From: Syngnathus acus
Lineage: Eukaryota > Chordata > Actinopteri > Syngnathiformes > Syngnathidae
Direction of reading: 5' to 3'
Assembly: GCF_901709675.1 (NCBI RefSeq)
Contig: NC_051087.1
Coordinates: 18,044,067-18,108,066 of the forward strand
DNA length: 64,000 nt
Positions 38,979 through 52,400 of the stretch are shown piece after piece; position 1 is the first letter of the stretch, and every line of letters begins with the position of its first letter. The notes under the pieces are model-generated. The model ran no database searches. It was not told the DNA's origin and was given only the letters and a program-made list of their open reading frames with translations. A program made the translations under genes and the position numbers.

Positions 38979-40024
38979 ATTACAACTAAAGTGCAAGACA
39001 CGGCCATCGTCAACATCTACAAGCCGCCCTCGAACAGGTTCACCCCAACATCTCTGCCAGATGTCCGAGCCCCCGCCATGTATGCTGGTGATTTCAACAG
39101 CCAGCACACAGACTGGGGCTACAGCAGCTCCAACGCTGATGGTGAATTCCTGGCAGAATGGGCCTCGGCCGCGGAGGCAACACTCCTATACGACCCAAAG
39201 GAGCCACGCACTTTCTACTCTGCACGCTGGAACAGCACCAACCCGGACCTGGCCTTTGCAAAATGCCGCGACAACGAACCACTACCAGAAAGACGTATCC
39301 TGGACAGGTTCCCCCGTTCACACCATCGACCATCGCTTATAACCATCCAATCTCTGGCCCAGCCTGTGGAAGGGAAAGACGTGAAGAGGTGGAACTTCCG
39401 GAAAGCAAATTGGGTAGGCTTCTCACAGCAAGTGAATAAGGCAGCTGTTGTCTCCCACACCCACGCCCCACCAACTTGGACATCGCCTACGACTCATACT
39501 GCAAGATGCTGCTGACCGCCGCTGGCCGCCGCCAAGAAGAACATCCCCTGCGGCGTACGCAAAGCCTATGTTCCCTGCTGGGATGACGAATGTGAAGAGC
39601 TACTTCGCGCCCACACAGAATCACAAACTAGTGAAGACAGGGACATAGCCGCGAACAACCTAATCTACAGACTAAATGAGAAACGCAGGCAAAGATGGAC
39701 AGAGACAGTGGAATCAATTGACTTCACACACTCTAGCCGTCGGGCATGGCAGACCGCGAACAAGCAGATGGGCAGGTCGACAACCCCAGCACAATGTCCC
39801 ATCTCTGCAAATTCCATCGCGTCACTACTGCTGAGCAAAGGCCGCTTCCACAACGCAGACAAGGATTTCCCCAGAAGAACATTGGCGAGGGTCCATCAGC
39901 TGCACAGGGCACCAGGCTGTGATTTTAACCTATCCCACGACTTCACAACACAAGAAATCGGGCTGGCCATCCAACGGCTGAAAACTGGTGAGGCACCAGG
40001 CATCGACGGCATCCACCCGGAATA

Positions 40025-40065
40025 TGTATATCTATATATATATATACACACACACACACAGACAG
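40025..40065. repeat. (TA)n/(CA)n microsatellite
   Basis: ATATATATAT then ACACACACACAC and GACAGACAG, at the junction of the LINE and the Tc1 copy B. Confidence 0.9.
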
Positions 40066-41642
40066 ACAGGACTGTCTCAGAAAATTTGAATATTGTGATG
40101 AAGCTCTTTATTTTCTGTAATGCAATTAAAAAAACAAAAATGTCATACATTCTGGATTCATTACAAGTCAACTGAAATATTGCAAGCCTTTAATTATTTT
40201 AATATTGCTGATTAGGGCTTACAGCTTAAGAAAATTTAGAAATCCTATCAGAATATTAGAATATTTCCTCAGACCAAGTAAAAAAAAAAGATTTAAAAAG
40301 GCAAAACAAAATCAAACATTTGAAAATGCCTATTAATGCACTCAGTACTTGGTTGGGAATCCTTTTGCACGGATTACTGCATCATTGCGGCGTGGCATAG
40401 AGGCAATCAGCCTCTGGCATTGCTGAGGTGTTATGGATGCCCAGGATGCTTCAATAGCAACCTTTAGCTCATTTGCTTGTTGGGTCTGGTGTCTTTCAGC
40501 TTCTTCTTCACAATACCCCACAAATTCTCTATGGGGTTCAGGTCAGGAGAATTGGCAGGCCAATCGAGGAGAGTAATGCCATGATCAATACACCATTTAC
40601 TGGTGGTTTTGGCACTGTGGGCAGGTGCCAGATCATGCTGGAAAATGAAAATCATCATCTCCATAGAGCTCTTCAGCAGACGGAAGCATGTAGTGCTCTA
40701 AAATCTGCATTTACTCTGGACTTGATGAAACACAGTGGACTAACACCAGCAGCTGACATGGCTCCCCAAACCATCGCTGACTGTGGGAACTTCACACTGG
40801 ATTTCAAGCAACTTGGATTTTGCTTCTCTCCAGCCTTTCTCCAGACTCTGGCGCCTTGACTTCCAAATGAAATACAAAACTTGCGTTCGTCTGAAAAGAG
40901 GACTTTGGACCACTCTGCAACTGTCCAGTGCTTCTTTTCCATAGCCCAAGTCAGAAGCTTCTTCTGTTGTCTTGAGTTCAGAAGTGGCTTGACCATGGGA
41001 ATACGGCTATTGTAGCCCATTTCCTGGACACGTCTGTGAACAGTGGCTTTTGATACCTGTACTCCAGCTTCAGTCCACTGTCTTTGAAGCTCCCCCAAAT
41101 TCTGGAAGCGACTCTTCCTCACAATGCTGTTAAGGCTGCGGTCATCTCTCTTGGTTGTGCAGCGTTTCCTGCCACATTTCACCCTTCCAACAGACTTTTT
41201 GTGGATGTGCTTTGAAACTGCACTCTGTGAACAGCTTGCTCTTTGAGAAATTTCTTTTGGAGGGTGTCAATGATGGTCCTCTGGACAGCAGTCAGAACAG
41301 CAGTCTTTCCCATGCTTGTGATTTAGTTTACTGAACCAAGCTGAGTGTTTTTCAAGGCTCAGGAAACCCTTGCAGGTGTTTCGAGTTAATTAGATGATTC
41401 AAGTGATTAGTTGAATACCATACTAGTATACTTTTTCATGATATTCTAATATTTTGAGATAGGATATTTGAGTTTTCTTAAGCTGTATGCCATAATCAGC
41501 AATATTAAAATATTAAAAGGCTTTCAATATTTCAGTTGATTTGTAATGAATCCAGAATGTATGACATTTTTGGTTTTTTAATTGCATTACAGAAAATAAA
41601 GAACTTTATCACAATATTCTAGTTTTCTGAGACAGTCCTGTA
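40066..41642 (-). mobile_element. Tc1-like element, family 2, copy B
   Basis: Both TIRs present: ACAGGACTGTCTCAGAAAAT at 40066 and TTTTCTGAGACAGTCCTGTA at 41642; length 1577 bp. The transposase reads on the minus strand. Confidence 0.95.
40464..41313 (-). pseudogene. Tc1 transposase (family 2, copy B)
   Basis: Start MGKTAVL at 41313. There is a frameshift before 41182, then a long open part: RKRCTTKRDDRSLNSIVRKS (HTH), MGYNSRIPMVKPLLNSRQQ, WSKVLFSDERKFCISFGSQG (first Asp), SAMVWGAMSAAGV. Another frame break near 40668 precedes FQHDLAPAHSAKT (second Asp) and [20 protein letters not shown]. Otherwise close to copies A and C. Inactive. Confidence 0.92.
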
Positions 41643-41689
41643 TATCTATATCATCGGCCCCCCAGACTCCCGGCTACTTATATATAGTA

Positions 41690-41975
41690 TCTCACAAAAG
41701 TGAGTACACCCCTCTCATTTCTGCAATGTTTTAATTATATCTGAAGAAATGACACTTTGATCCAATGTTAAGTAGTCACTGTAGAGCTTGGATAGCAAAG
41801 TAGATTTATTGTTACTTCAAAGTAACTCAAAATACAACAATGAATGTGTAAAATGCTGGCAAACTGCGGCCTCGGGTGTCCTGTTGCCAGGTGCCCCCTT
41901 ATGTTTGGACATGGTGTTTGTTGTGTACAATTTGGAACAGGCACATAAGTATAAAAATTAAACACCTCTCAGGTT
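41690..41975. mobile_element. Tc1-like TIR fragment (CTCACAAAAGTGAGTACACC)
   Basis: It begins AGTATCTCACAAAAGTGAGT, a terminus I recognise from another fish Tc1-like family, followed by TGAAGAAATGACACTTTGAT. Only one end is present; similarity fades after about 41860. Confidence 0.5.
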
Positions 41976-42725
41976 TTGATAGGGGGTACATTCCTCCCAA
42001 TCACGACCTTCCAGGTCTCAGTGTCACTGCCCACATGAGCACTGAACTCCCCCAGCAGAATGAGGGAGTACCCAGCGAGAGCGTTCTCCAGAACACCCTC
42101 CAAGGACTCCAAACACGGGGGGGTACTCTTAAATGCTGTTTCGTGCCTTGGCATCAACAACAGTAGGGACCCCTCCCCTCCACGTGAAGGGAGGCTACCA
42201 TCTTGTGCACTGAGGTGAACAGGTTCCAAGCCGGGGGCGCAATTGGTATGCCCACACCTGCTCTGCGCCTCTCACCGTGGGCAACTCCAGACTGGAAGAC
42301 AGTCTAACCTCTTCGGAGAGGATTGGTAGCAGAGCCCAAGCTGAGGAGTCGAGTCAGACCATTGCTCATCTGAACTTCTCTGCCTCAACACACCAACATA
42401 GGCAAGTACCCTGCCAGAGAGGTGAAATTCCAGGTTTCTAGTGTAAGCTTCTGTCGGCATAAATAGGATCGCCAAGATCCCCGCCTCTGGCGACAGCCCA
42501 GCTCACAGAGCACCTGACCAATTTGGCCGCTCCCACACGTTGTCAGCTCATGGGGAAAATGACCCATATTGTATTTTTGGGCTGAGGCGTCCACCAGCTA
42601 CTCACCAACAAGCCCCACTTCCAGGCCTGGCTCCAGATTAAGGCAATGGTGACCCACATACAGCAAAGGGAAAACACAACCCACTTATTGTACTCTTCAT
42701 GAGGGGGCTTGTGAGCCATGCTTTG
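41976..42725 (-). pseudogene. LINE endonuclease fragment
   Basis: On the minus strand, part of an APE-type endonuclease is legible: SLILLGEFSAHVGSDTETWK then VVIGRNVPP, where GEFSAHVG corresponds to the GDFNAHVG catalytic block (Asp and Asn both substituted). Upstream sequence (RNLEFHLSGRVLAYVG) is in another frame. No RT follows. It lies in the intron just downstream of the kdm2b exon at 43000. Strongly decayed. Confidence 0.55.
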
Positions 42726-42999
42726 TCTGGTCCCTCACCTAGGACCTGCCTGTATGACCCTGCCAAGGGCATAAATTCCCAGACAACCTATCTCCTAGGA
42801 TCATTGTGACAAAGAAACCCTTCGACCATGTTAGTGATGACTCACAGTTTATTTTTTTAATTGAATAAAATTCACTTTCAAAGCAAAATTTTATGTCTCA
42901 ACAATTCGACTTCCAAACACAGTCAGATTCCATTGTGTTTGTGAGTTGAAGACGACCTGTACTACAAATCTTTGCTCAGTGAATGAAATAAAGGCTTAC
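42726..42999. other. Host intron next to kdm2b exon
   Basis: The minus-strand donor GTAAGCC of the exon ending at 43000 lies here. No other feature was seen. Confidence 0.6.
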
Positions 43000-43046
43000 C
43001 AACAAACATCTTGACATCACTCACACTGAAGCTTGGATCAGGCATT
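43000..43046 (-). CDS. kdm2b: kdm2b-like 47-bp exon
   Basis: Acceptor TTTTATAG|AATGCC (43046), donor GTTG|GTAAGC (43000). It encodes (K)MPDPSFSVSDVKMFV(G): one base completes the preceding Lys codon and the last G starts the Gly codon of the next exon. It matches MPDPDFSVNDVKMFVG of KDM2B. The 118-bp intron to the previous exon is free of repeats, in contrast to the large flanking introns. The frame is intact. Confidence 0.9.
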
Positions 43047-43164
43047 CTATAAAACAAGAAAAAGGTGTTACTATGCCCACTTTATGGAACAAATTATGAG
43101 TGCTTAAAGGGGAGGGAAGGGGAACAGAGAGAAGTAAAAAAAAGTGCAAAGGAAAAAAATATAC

Positions 43165-43243
43165 TTGAGTCCGAGGCCATCAATTTTCTCAAAGATGATA
43201 GGATCTCTCAGGCCACCTCTTTGGATGAACTCGTATGTTAAAT
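43165..43243 (-). CDS. kdm2b: kdm2b-like 79-bp exon
   Basis: Acceptor CTTTTAG|ATTTAAC (43243), donor CTCAA|GTATAT (43165). It encodes (D)LTYEFIQRGGLRDPIIFEK then IDGLGL(K), matching the FxFEFIQREGLRDPIVFEKxDGLG stretch of KDM2 proteins, just before the JmjC fold. Split codons join exactly: G+AT with the exon at 57402 and AA+A with the exon at 43046. No stop or frameshift. Confidence 0.9.
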
Positions 43244-43537
43244 CTAAAAGACAATGGCAGAAATTAAAAATTCAAATGTTACATGACTATAATTAGGATG
43301 AATATAAAAAACAATTGTGATATGTTCAGAAATGAAAACATCAAAACAGCCTAGTAAAAATCAGCTGCAAAAAAACTAAATCTGGTATTACACCTAATGA
43401 TTTTCACAGTCTCTGAATATTGTCAGAAGGAAGGTTTAGAGTTTAAAAGACATCACAGCTTCATAGAAATGTCAACTGTCGTAAGTTCATCATTCTTTGG
43501 ATCATATTTTTACCGAGACTTGTCTTTGTGCACACGC

Positions 43538-43647
43538 ATGTACAGTTACACATGCATACACATACACATTATACACACACATACATATATACACAGACAC
43601 ACACATTCATACATATATATTCATACATACATACATACATACATATA
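43538..43647. repeat. (CA)/(TA)/(CATA) microsatellite
   Basis: Mixed ACAC, ATACATACATAC and ATATAT runs in the host intron, ending at the TA where Tc1 copy C inserted. Confidence 0.9.
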
Positions 43648-45347
<1,700 letters not shown>

Positions 45348-45384
45348 TATATATGTACATATTTACATATACAGTTGCAGTTCA

Positions 45385-45557
45385 GATTACAGTAATCCCT
45401 TGCTACATCGCGGTTCGTTTATTGCGGTTTCACTACATCTCGGATTTTTACATTATGAAACTTTGTGAATAACTTCACATATAAATCGCTCCTGCGTATA
45501 AATCGCCCCCCCACCCAAACTATGAAAAAAAACGCGATTTATAATCCGAAAAAACGG
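45385..45557. repeat. Family A right-arm fragment
   Basis: CAGTAATCCCTTGCTACATCG block, then CCCCCCCACCCAAACTATG and the right end ATAATCCGAAAAAACGGTA. Tc1 family 1 copy 2 inserted at the terminal TA. Confidence 0.8.
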
Positions 45558-46362
45558 TATACAGTGCCTTGCGAAAGTATTCGGCCCCCTTGAACCTTTC
45601 AACATTTCGTGACATTTCAGGCTTCAAACATAAAGATATAAAAGTTTAATTTTTTGTCAAGAATCAACAACAAGTGGGACACAATCGTGAAGTGGAACAA
45701 AATTTATTGGATAATTTAAACTTTTTTAACAAATAAAAAACTGAAAAGTGGGGCGTGCAATATTATTCGGCCCCCTTGCGCTAATACTTTGTAGCGCCAC
45801 CTTTTGCTGCAATTACAGCTGCAAGTCGCTTGGGGTATGTCCCTATCAGTTTTGTACATCGAGAGACTGGAATTCTTGCCCATTCTTCCTTGCAAAACAG
45901 CTCGAGCTCAGTGAGGTTGGATGGAGAGCGTTTGTGAACAGCAGTCTTCAGCTCTTTCCACAGATTCTCGATTGGATTCAGGTCTGGACTTTGACTTGGC
46001 TATTCTAACACCTGGATACGTCTATTTGTGAACCATTCCATTGTAGATTTGGCTTTATGTTTTGGATCATTGTCCTGTTGGAAGATAAATCTCCGTCACA
46101 GTCTCAGGTCTTTTGCAGACTCCAACAGGTTTTCTTCCAGAATGGTCCTGTATTTGGCTCCATCCATCTTCCCATCAATTTTAGCCATCTTCCCTGTCCC
46201 TGCTGAAGAAAAGCAGGCCCAAACCATGATGCTGCCACCACCATGTTTGACAGTGGGGATGGTGTGTTCAGGGTGATGAGCTGTGTTGCTTTTACGCCAA
46301 ACATATCGTTTTGCATTGTGGCCAAAAAGTTCGATTTTGGTTTCATCTGACCAGAGCACCTC

Positions 46363-46680
46363 CTAACAGCTCAGTGGCCTAGTGGTAGAGTGTCCGCCCT
46401 GAGACTGGAAGGTTGTGGGTTCAAACCGGGTCATACCAAAGACTATAAAAATGGGACCCATTGCCTCCCTGCTTGGCACTCAGCATTAACTTAAGGGTTG
46501 GAATTGGGGGGTTAGATCACCAACTGATTCCCGAGCGCGGCACCGCTGCTGCTCACTGCTCCCCTCTCCCCCAGGGGATGGATTAAAATCACACGGGGAT
46601 GGGTTAAATGCAGAGGACAAATTTCACCACACCCAGGTGTGTGTGTGACGATCATTGGGACTTTAATCTTTTAATCTTTA
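46363..46680 (+). mobile_element. tRNA-derived SINE
   Basis: The head has pol III boxes: A box-like TGGCCTAGTGGTAGAGTG and B box GGGTTCAAACC. The body contains GATTCCCGAGCGCGGCACCG and ACACGGGGATGGGTTAAATG, and the tail is (TTTAATC)n. It inserted in the Tc1 transposase gene. A clean target duplication was not resolved because the tail and target share CTT. Confidence 0.88.
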
Positions 46681-46879
46681 ATCTTCTTCCACATGTTTGA
46701 TATGTCTCCCAGGTGGCTTGTGGCAAACTTTAAACGAGACTTTTTATGGATATCTTTGAGAAATGGCTTTCTTCTTGCCACTCTTCCATAAAGGCCAGAT
46801 TTGTGCAGTGCACGACTGATTGTTGTCCTATGGACAGACTCTCCCACCTCAGCTGTAGTTATCTGCAGTTCATCCAGAG

Positions 46880-47092
46880 CAGGGGTCACCAACTCCGGTC
46901 CTCAAGGGCGCCAATCCAGCCTGTTTTAGGTGCAGCCCTGCAACAACACACCTGATTCAAATGATCAGCTCATCAGCAAGCTCTATTAAGGCTGATAGCG
47001 ATCCTGATTATTTGATTCAGGTGTGTTGCAGGGGGGATACATCTAAAACAGGCTGGATTGGCGCCCTTGAGGACCGGAGTTGGTGACCCCTG
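46880..47092. mobile_element. Palindromic hAT MITE (GGTCACCAACTCC family)
   Basis: Perfect 8-bp duplication ATCCAGAG (46872-46879, 47093-47100). The ends are CAGGGGTCACCAACTCCGGT…ACCGGAGTTGGTGACCCCTG. The arms are inverted over most of the 213 bp, so it can fold into a long hairpin. Inserted in the Tc1 transposase gene. Confidence 0.96.
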
Positions 47093-47744
47093 ATCCAGAG
47101 TGATCATGGGCCTCTTGGCTGCATCTCTGATCAGTCTTCTCCTTGTTTGAGATGAAACTTTGGAGGGACGGCCGGGTCTTGGTAGATTTGCAGTGGTCTG
47201 ATACTCCTTCCATTTCAATATAATTGCTTTGCACAGTGCTCCTTGAGATGTTTAAAGCTTGGGAAATCTTTTTGTATCCAAATCCGGCTTTAAACTTCTC
47301 CACAACAGTATCTCGGACCTGCCTGGTGTGTTCCTTTGTCTTCATGGTTCTCTCTGCGCTTTAAACAGAACCCTGAGACTATCAAAGAGCAGGTGCATTT
47401 ATACGGAGACTTGATTACACACAGGTGCATTCTATTTATCATCATCAGTCATTTAGGACAACATTGGATCATTCAAAGATCCTCACTGAACTTCTGGAGT
47501 GAGTCTGCTGCACTGAAAGTAAAGGGGCCGAATAATATTGCACGGCCCACTTTTCAGTTTTTTATTTGTTAAAAAAGTTTGAATTGTCCAATAAATTTCA
47601 TTCCACTTCACGATTGTGTCCCACTTGTTGTTGATTCTTGACAAAAAATTAAAATTTTATATCTTTATGTTTGAAGCCTGAAATGTGGCGAAATGTTGAA
47701 AGGTTCAAGGGGGCCGAATACTTTCGCAAGGCACTGTACTTCCG

Positions 47745-48290
47745 ATTGAGCACTACAGTCAAGGAGAATCTTGCTCAAGTGCAGCAACAGACCGGATGAC
47801 CAACCCTGAAACTCATCAATGAGGTGCCAACACGCTGGAACAGCACCTATGAAATGCTGAATAGGCTACATGAGGAAAACAGTGTGGGTATCTCTGGCCT
47901 TTTTAAAAACAGATTTGACTCCACTTACAGCTGATGAGTTCATCATCATAGGAGAAACACTTCTTGTGCTTGCTCCTTACCATTAAGCGACAGTGGAGTT
48001 GTCTAAAGAGAGGCGAGTGTCAGGGTCAAAGGTCATAACGATTACGAAAATACTATATCTTGTATACTAGTGTGTAATGCTTCAACCTTGCACACACAGG
48101 CAGCATGAACACCTGAAGCGTCGAGTCACAGACACTGCTTCCAAACTGGAGTCATTAAGTGTCTTGACCTTAGCAATGCTTCTAGACCCCAGATTTAAAT
48201 CACTCTGGTTCCGCAGTTCCTCCAAGTGAAATGAGGCCATCAATAGACTGCGCTCGGAATGTGTCAATAATCAGAAGTACAAATGAGCCG
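47745..48290 (+). pseudogene. hAT (ZBED-like) transposase, middle part
   Basis: Frames carry KLINEVPTRWNSTYEMLNRL, the conserved RW(N)STYxM block of Ac/ZBED-type hAT transposases, then LTADEFIIIGETLLVLAPYH, and RRVTDTASKLESLSVLTLAM with LLDPRFKSLWF. Several stops and frameshifts. The left part is cut by the Tc1 element. The C-terminal exon appears to be the piece at 55260-55588, separated by a 6.9-kb family A insertion in the intron. Confidence 0.78.
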
Positions 48291-48714
48291 CAGCCGGGAC
48301 CGTCTTCACAACAGCTGTCTGCACCCACTTCAGGCATGCTATTCTGCATTATTTGTTTGTTGTTGTTTGGAAATCATGTACTGTAATTTTCGGACTATAA
48401 GTCGCGTTTTTTTTCATAGTTTGGGTGGGGGGGCGACTTATAATGAGGAGCGACTTATATGTGAATTTTTTGTGAAACCGCCATAAACGAACCGCGATGT
48501 AGCAAGGGATTACTGTAATTTGAATTTCAAGTGACGTCAGCAGCGCGGCGCGGCGGTTGTTTACAAAAAGGACAAAAATTGATCACGGGATGACGAAGAC
48601 GACGAAGGCCGCCACGTACTACCGGCATCATTAGCGGCTTTGTTTCTAAGTGACACGGAGGACGAAGAGTTTGAAGGATTTAAGGATTTGGAGTGACACA
48701 GAAGGTTTGAAAAA

Positions 48715-48905
48715 CTATTATGGCTTTTACGCACGCCCGGTCCTACTCTACGGAGCTCTCTTTCACCTCCGTGGATAGAAGTCGGGGGCCGGCGCTCGGC
48801 CGGGTGGCTGTCCGGGGACGGTGGATGGGGCTCGGTCATGGCTTTTACGCACGCCCGGTCCTATTCTATGGATCTATCTTCCACCTCCGTGGCTGGAAGT
48901 CCACG
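48715..48905. repeat. 118-bp minisatellite
   Basis: ATGGCTTTTACGCACGCCCG at 48719 and 48837 gives the 118-bp period seen in other A copies. 161-bp monomers follow at about 49010-49290. Confidence 0.9.
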
Positions 48906-49439
48906 CCGCCACACGCCTGGAAGTTTGTTTTGTTAAATAAAGAGCCGTTTACCAAACCCACGTCTTTCCTTGTACTTTGTTAACACTACAATATACTTAT
49001 ATAGTAGATCTGTGGAATACCGACGAGGCTGACGTCAGGGCGCACGCGCGCGCGGCGTTGTTGACAAAGGACGAGGAATTTGATCGCTGGATTTAATGAT
49101 TTAGAGTGCACAGATGGCTTGATAATACTATTGCTTATATAATAGTTATTTGATATATAATTTATATATCGTTATATGGGCCTGTGGAATATTTTGAAGT
49201 GCAAGCGCCGTCAGCGGCGCGCACGCATTGTTGACAAAGGACGATCGATGGATTTAATGAATTGGAGTGACACAGATGGTTTTATTAACGTGTTATTTAT
49301 GTAGCGTATTTTCCGCACTAAAAGGCGCACCGGATTATAAGGCGCACCTTCAATGAACGGCCCATTTTAAAACTTTGTCCATATATAAGGCACACTGGAT
49401 TATAAGGCGCATAAAATAGAAGCTATACTGCAACAAACT

Positions 49440-52400
49440 TAGACTTAGACTTAGACAAACTTTATTGTCATTTTGTCAACACTGGGTGTACACAAAACGA
49501 AATTTCGTTGCATACGGCTTTCAACAAAGTAGTGATATTGCGGCTGGTTAAAAAGTGACATTCTATATAAAAATATGAAATAAGATAAGTATAAAGTACA
49601 AAGTGCAGCAGTGATAAAGTATGTAAACAGTGCAGGAGAAAAAAACAGTATTTACAAGTGTGCAGAGGAATGCTAAGTTTGAATGTTCAACAGTCTGACG
49701 ACAGCAGGGAAAAAACTATTGCAGAACCTGGTGGACCTGCAGCGGATGCTGCGAAACCTCTTCCCAGAGGGCAGCAGGGAGAACAGTCCATGGTGGGGGT
49801 GTGATGGGTCACTGATAATATTACGGGCTCGGGACACGCAGCGCTAGGATGACAAGTCCTGAATGGAGGGGAGAGGAGCCCCGATGATCCTCTCTGCTGT
49901 CCTCACCACTCTCCTCAGGTTCTTCCAATCGGAGGCGCTGCAACCTCCACACCACACTGAGAGACAGCTTGTCAGAATGCTCTCTATGGTGCTTCGGTAG
50001 AACGTCCTCATGATGGGTGGGGGCAGGTGGGCTCTCCTCATCCTCCGCAGGAAGTACAAGCGCTTCTGTGCCCTCTTGACCAGTGTTGTGGTGTTCACAG
50101 TCCAGGTGAGGTCGTCTGTGATGTGGACCCCCAGGAATTTAGTGCTGCTGACCACCTCCACAGCTGAGCTGTCGATGATCAGTGGAGCGTGGTGAGGCTG
50201 GTTCTTCCTGAAGTCGACGATGATCTCCTTCGTCTTCTCCACATTCAGGATCAGGCTATTGTCTCTGCACCAGCCCACCAACTGCTCCACCTCCTCTCTG
50301 TAGTCCAGGTCGTTGTTGTCACTGATGAGGCCCACCACCGTTGTGTCGTCTGCAAACTTCACGATGTGATTGGTGGTGAACCTGGGGGCGCAGTCGTGTG
50401 TCATCAGGGTGAACAGCAGGGGGCTCAGGACGCAGCCCTGAGGGGAGCCTGTGCTGAGGGTGATGACATCTGAGGTGTTCTGTCCGACCCGGACTGACTG
50501 AGGTCTGTTGGTGAGGAAGTCTAGCAGCCAGTTTCGAAGGGGGGTGCTGAAGCCCAGGTGTTCCAGTTTTTCCACCGGATGCTGTGGAATGATGGTGTTA
50601 AACGCTGAGCTGAAGTCCAGGAACAGCAACCGCACGTGGGTGTTCCTCTTCTCCAGGTGAGCCAGGCTCAGGTGAAGAACGGAGGAGATGGCATCCTTAG
50701 TAGAGCGGTTCTGCCGGTAGGCAAACTGGAACGGGTCGAATGTTGGGGGGAGTCTGGAGACAATGTGTTCTTTGAGCAGCCTTTCGAAGCACTTCATCAT
50801 GATGGGAGTCAGTGCCACAGGTCTGTAGTCATTCAGTGAGGTGATTTGAGGTTTCTTCGGCACCGGAATGATGGAGGCAGCCTTGAAGCATACTGGCACT
50901 GTGGCTTGGCCCAGCGAGATGTTAAAAATGTCTGTGATGACACCAGCCAGCTGACCTGCACATTCCTTGAACACCCGCCCAGGTATGTTGTCGGGGCCTG
51001 GGGCCTTACGTGGGTTGACTCTTCTCAGAGTCTTCCACACGTCGGCTGAGTCAAGGCAGAGTGCCTCCTCTTCCTGAAGGGGAACAGATTTAACTGCAGG
51101 AGTGCTGTTTAGTGCCTCAGACCGCCCAAAGAAGTTATTTAGACCATTTAGGAAGTCAGCATCATCCTCACCCACCGGGGGGGAGGGTAAGTTGTAGTCC
51201 GTGATCGCCCGTATGCCTTGCCACATACTCCTGGTGTTATTGGCGTCGTGGAAAAAATCCTGAATTTTTCGACTGTGGCTTCGCTTCGCTAACCTGATGG
51301 CACGGTTCAAGTTGGCTCTCGCTGTCCTCAGTGCCTCCTTGTCGCCAGACTTGAAGGCTGAGTTCCGTGCTCGTAGCGTATGACGTACCTCCTCAGTCAT
51401 CCAGGGTCGTTGGTTGGCTCGGGTGATGATGTTCTTAGTGGTGCTGACGTCCTCGGTGCATTTGTTGATGTAGGCTGACACAGTGTCATCAATGTCGATC
51501 TGATTGTCATATGTTGCTGCTGATTTGAACATGTCCCAGTCAGAGCACTCAAAGCAGTCCTGGAGTGCCTCCATGGCCCCCTCAGACCACACCCTCACCT
51601 GCTTCACTGTGGGTTTTGCTCTGATCAGCAGGGGCCTGTATGCAGGGATTAGCATAAAAGATAGGTTGTCTGAAGACCCGAGGTGGGGGCGGGGGGCTGC
51701 TCTGAATGCTTCCTTTATATTGGTGTAAACCAAGTCCAGAGTGTTCTCTCCCCGAGTTGGAAAATCCACGTGTTGGTAAAAATGAGGGAGAATAGTCTTC
51801 ATGTTAGCCTGGTTGAAGTCCCCAGCAATGATGAAAACACCCTCTGTGTGCGTGGATTGCAGCTCACCGATTGTCCGATAGAGAACACTCATGGCCTCTT
51901 TAGTATTAGCGCTAGGAGGCACATACACAGCCGTGATGCTAACAACAGTAAACTCCCTGGGCAGGTAGAAGGGTCTGCAGTTAACAGTCAAAAGCTCGAG
52001 GTCCGAAGAGCAGAAGCTGGCGACAGATCTAGCATTTTTGCACCAATTGTTGTTGATGTAGACACACAGCCCACCTCCTCGGGATTTACCGCTTAGTTCG
52101 CTGTTTCTGTCGGCGCGGAATGTAGCGAGCCCCTCCAGGCTAACGGCGTTGTCCGGTATTGATGAGTTCAGCCATGTCTCCGTCAGGATGAGAGCGCAGC
52201 AGTTTCTAACCTCCCTCTTTGAGGAGAGTTCCAGTTGTAGATGGTCGATTTTATTGTCCAGTGAGCGTACGTTGGAGAGGAAGATGGATGGAAGCGGCGG
52301 TTTGTAGGGGTTAGCTTTTAGCTTAGCCGTTAGCCCACCTCGACAGCCGCGCTTCCGCCGCCGGTCACACCGCCTACGCTTACTCTTCCTCCGGCGTGTG

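Larger units (their letters stand above)
36990..40024 (+). mobile_element. APE-type LINE, split by hAT and cut by Tc1
   Basis: Endonuclease coding sequence is present at 37021-37330 and resumes at 38987 after the hAT. It continues to the first RT motif and is cut at 40024, just before a microsatellite and a Tc1 element. The clade is uncertain (Jockey/I-like). Confidence 0.8.
37007..40024 (+). pseudogene. LINE endonuclease and RT start, broken
   Basis: N-terminal APE motifs: LALLQINVEGLTTAK, IVLLQETHIENKN, then a frameshift near 37215 into HHGIATFVRNDMAWSAIAQS. Precise removal of the hAT with one duplication copy joins the frame (EWITT to KVQDTAIVNIYKPPS). Downstream: MYAGDFNSQHTDWGYSS (catalytic Asp/Asn), RWNSTNPDLAFAK, then frameshifts near 39510-39560, a linker, and the start of RT (FTTQEIGLAIQRLKTG, EAPGIDGIHPEY). 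Everything C-terminal of that is missing here. Relic. Confidence 0.82.
45753..47345 (-). pseudogene. Tc1 transposase (family 1, copy 2), twice interrupted
   Basis: Starts MKTKEHTRQVRDTVVEKFKA (47345) with the first HTH (YKKISQALNISRSTVQS) that copy 1 lacks. The second HTH is interrupted by the hAT MITE, and the [10 protein letters not shown] block by the SINE. After it the frame runs [20 protein letters not shown] to the second Asp region. [12 protein letters not shown] carries a W-to-stop change (TAG at about 46004) and small frameshifts occur near 46095 and 47200. Inactive. Confidence 0.9.
45560..47738 (-). mobile_element. Tc1-like element, family 1, complete, with nested SINE and hAT
   Basis: Left TIR TACAGTGCCTTGCGAAAGTA at 45560, right TIR TACTTTCGCAAGGCACTGTA ending 47738. 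Its 2179 bp include a SINE (46363-46680) and a 213-bp hAT MITE (46880-47092); without them it would be about 1.65 kb, normal for Tc1. Confidence 0.95.

Noticed and set aside
46363-46440. Genuine tRNA gene
   Set aside because: A and B boxes belong to a SINE head followed by a SINE body and tail; no proper cloverleaf or acceptor pairing seen.
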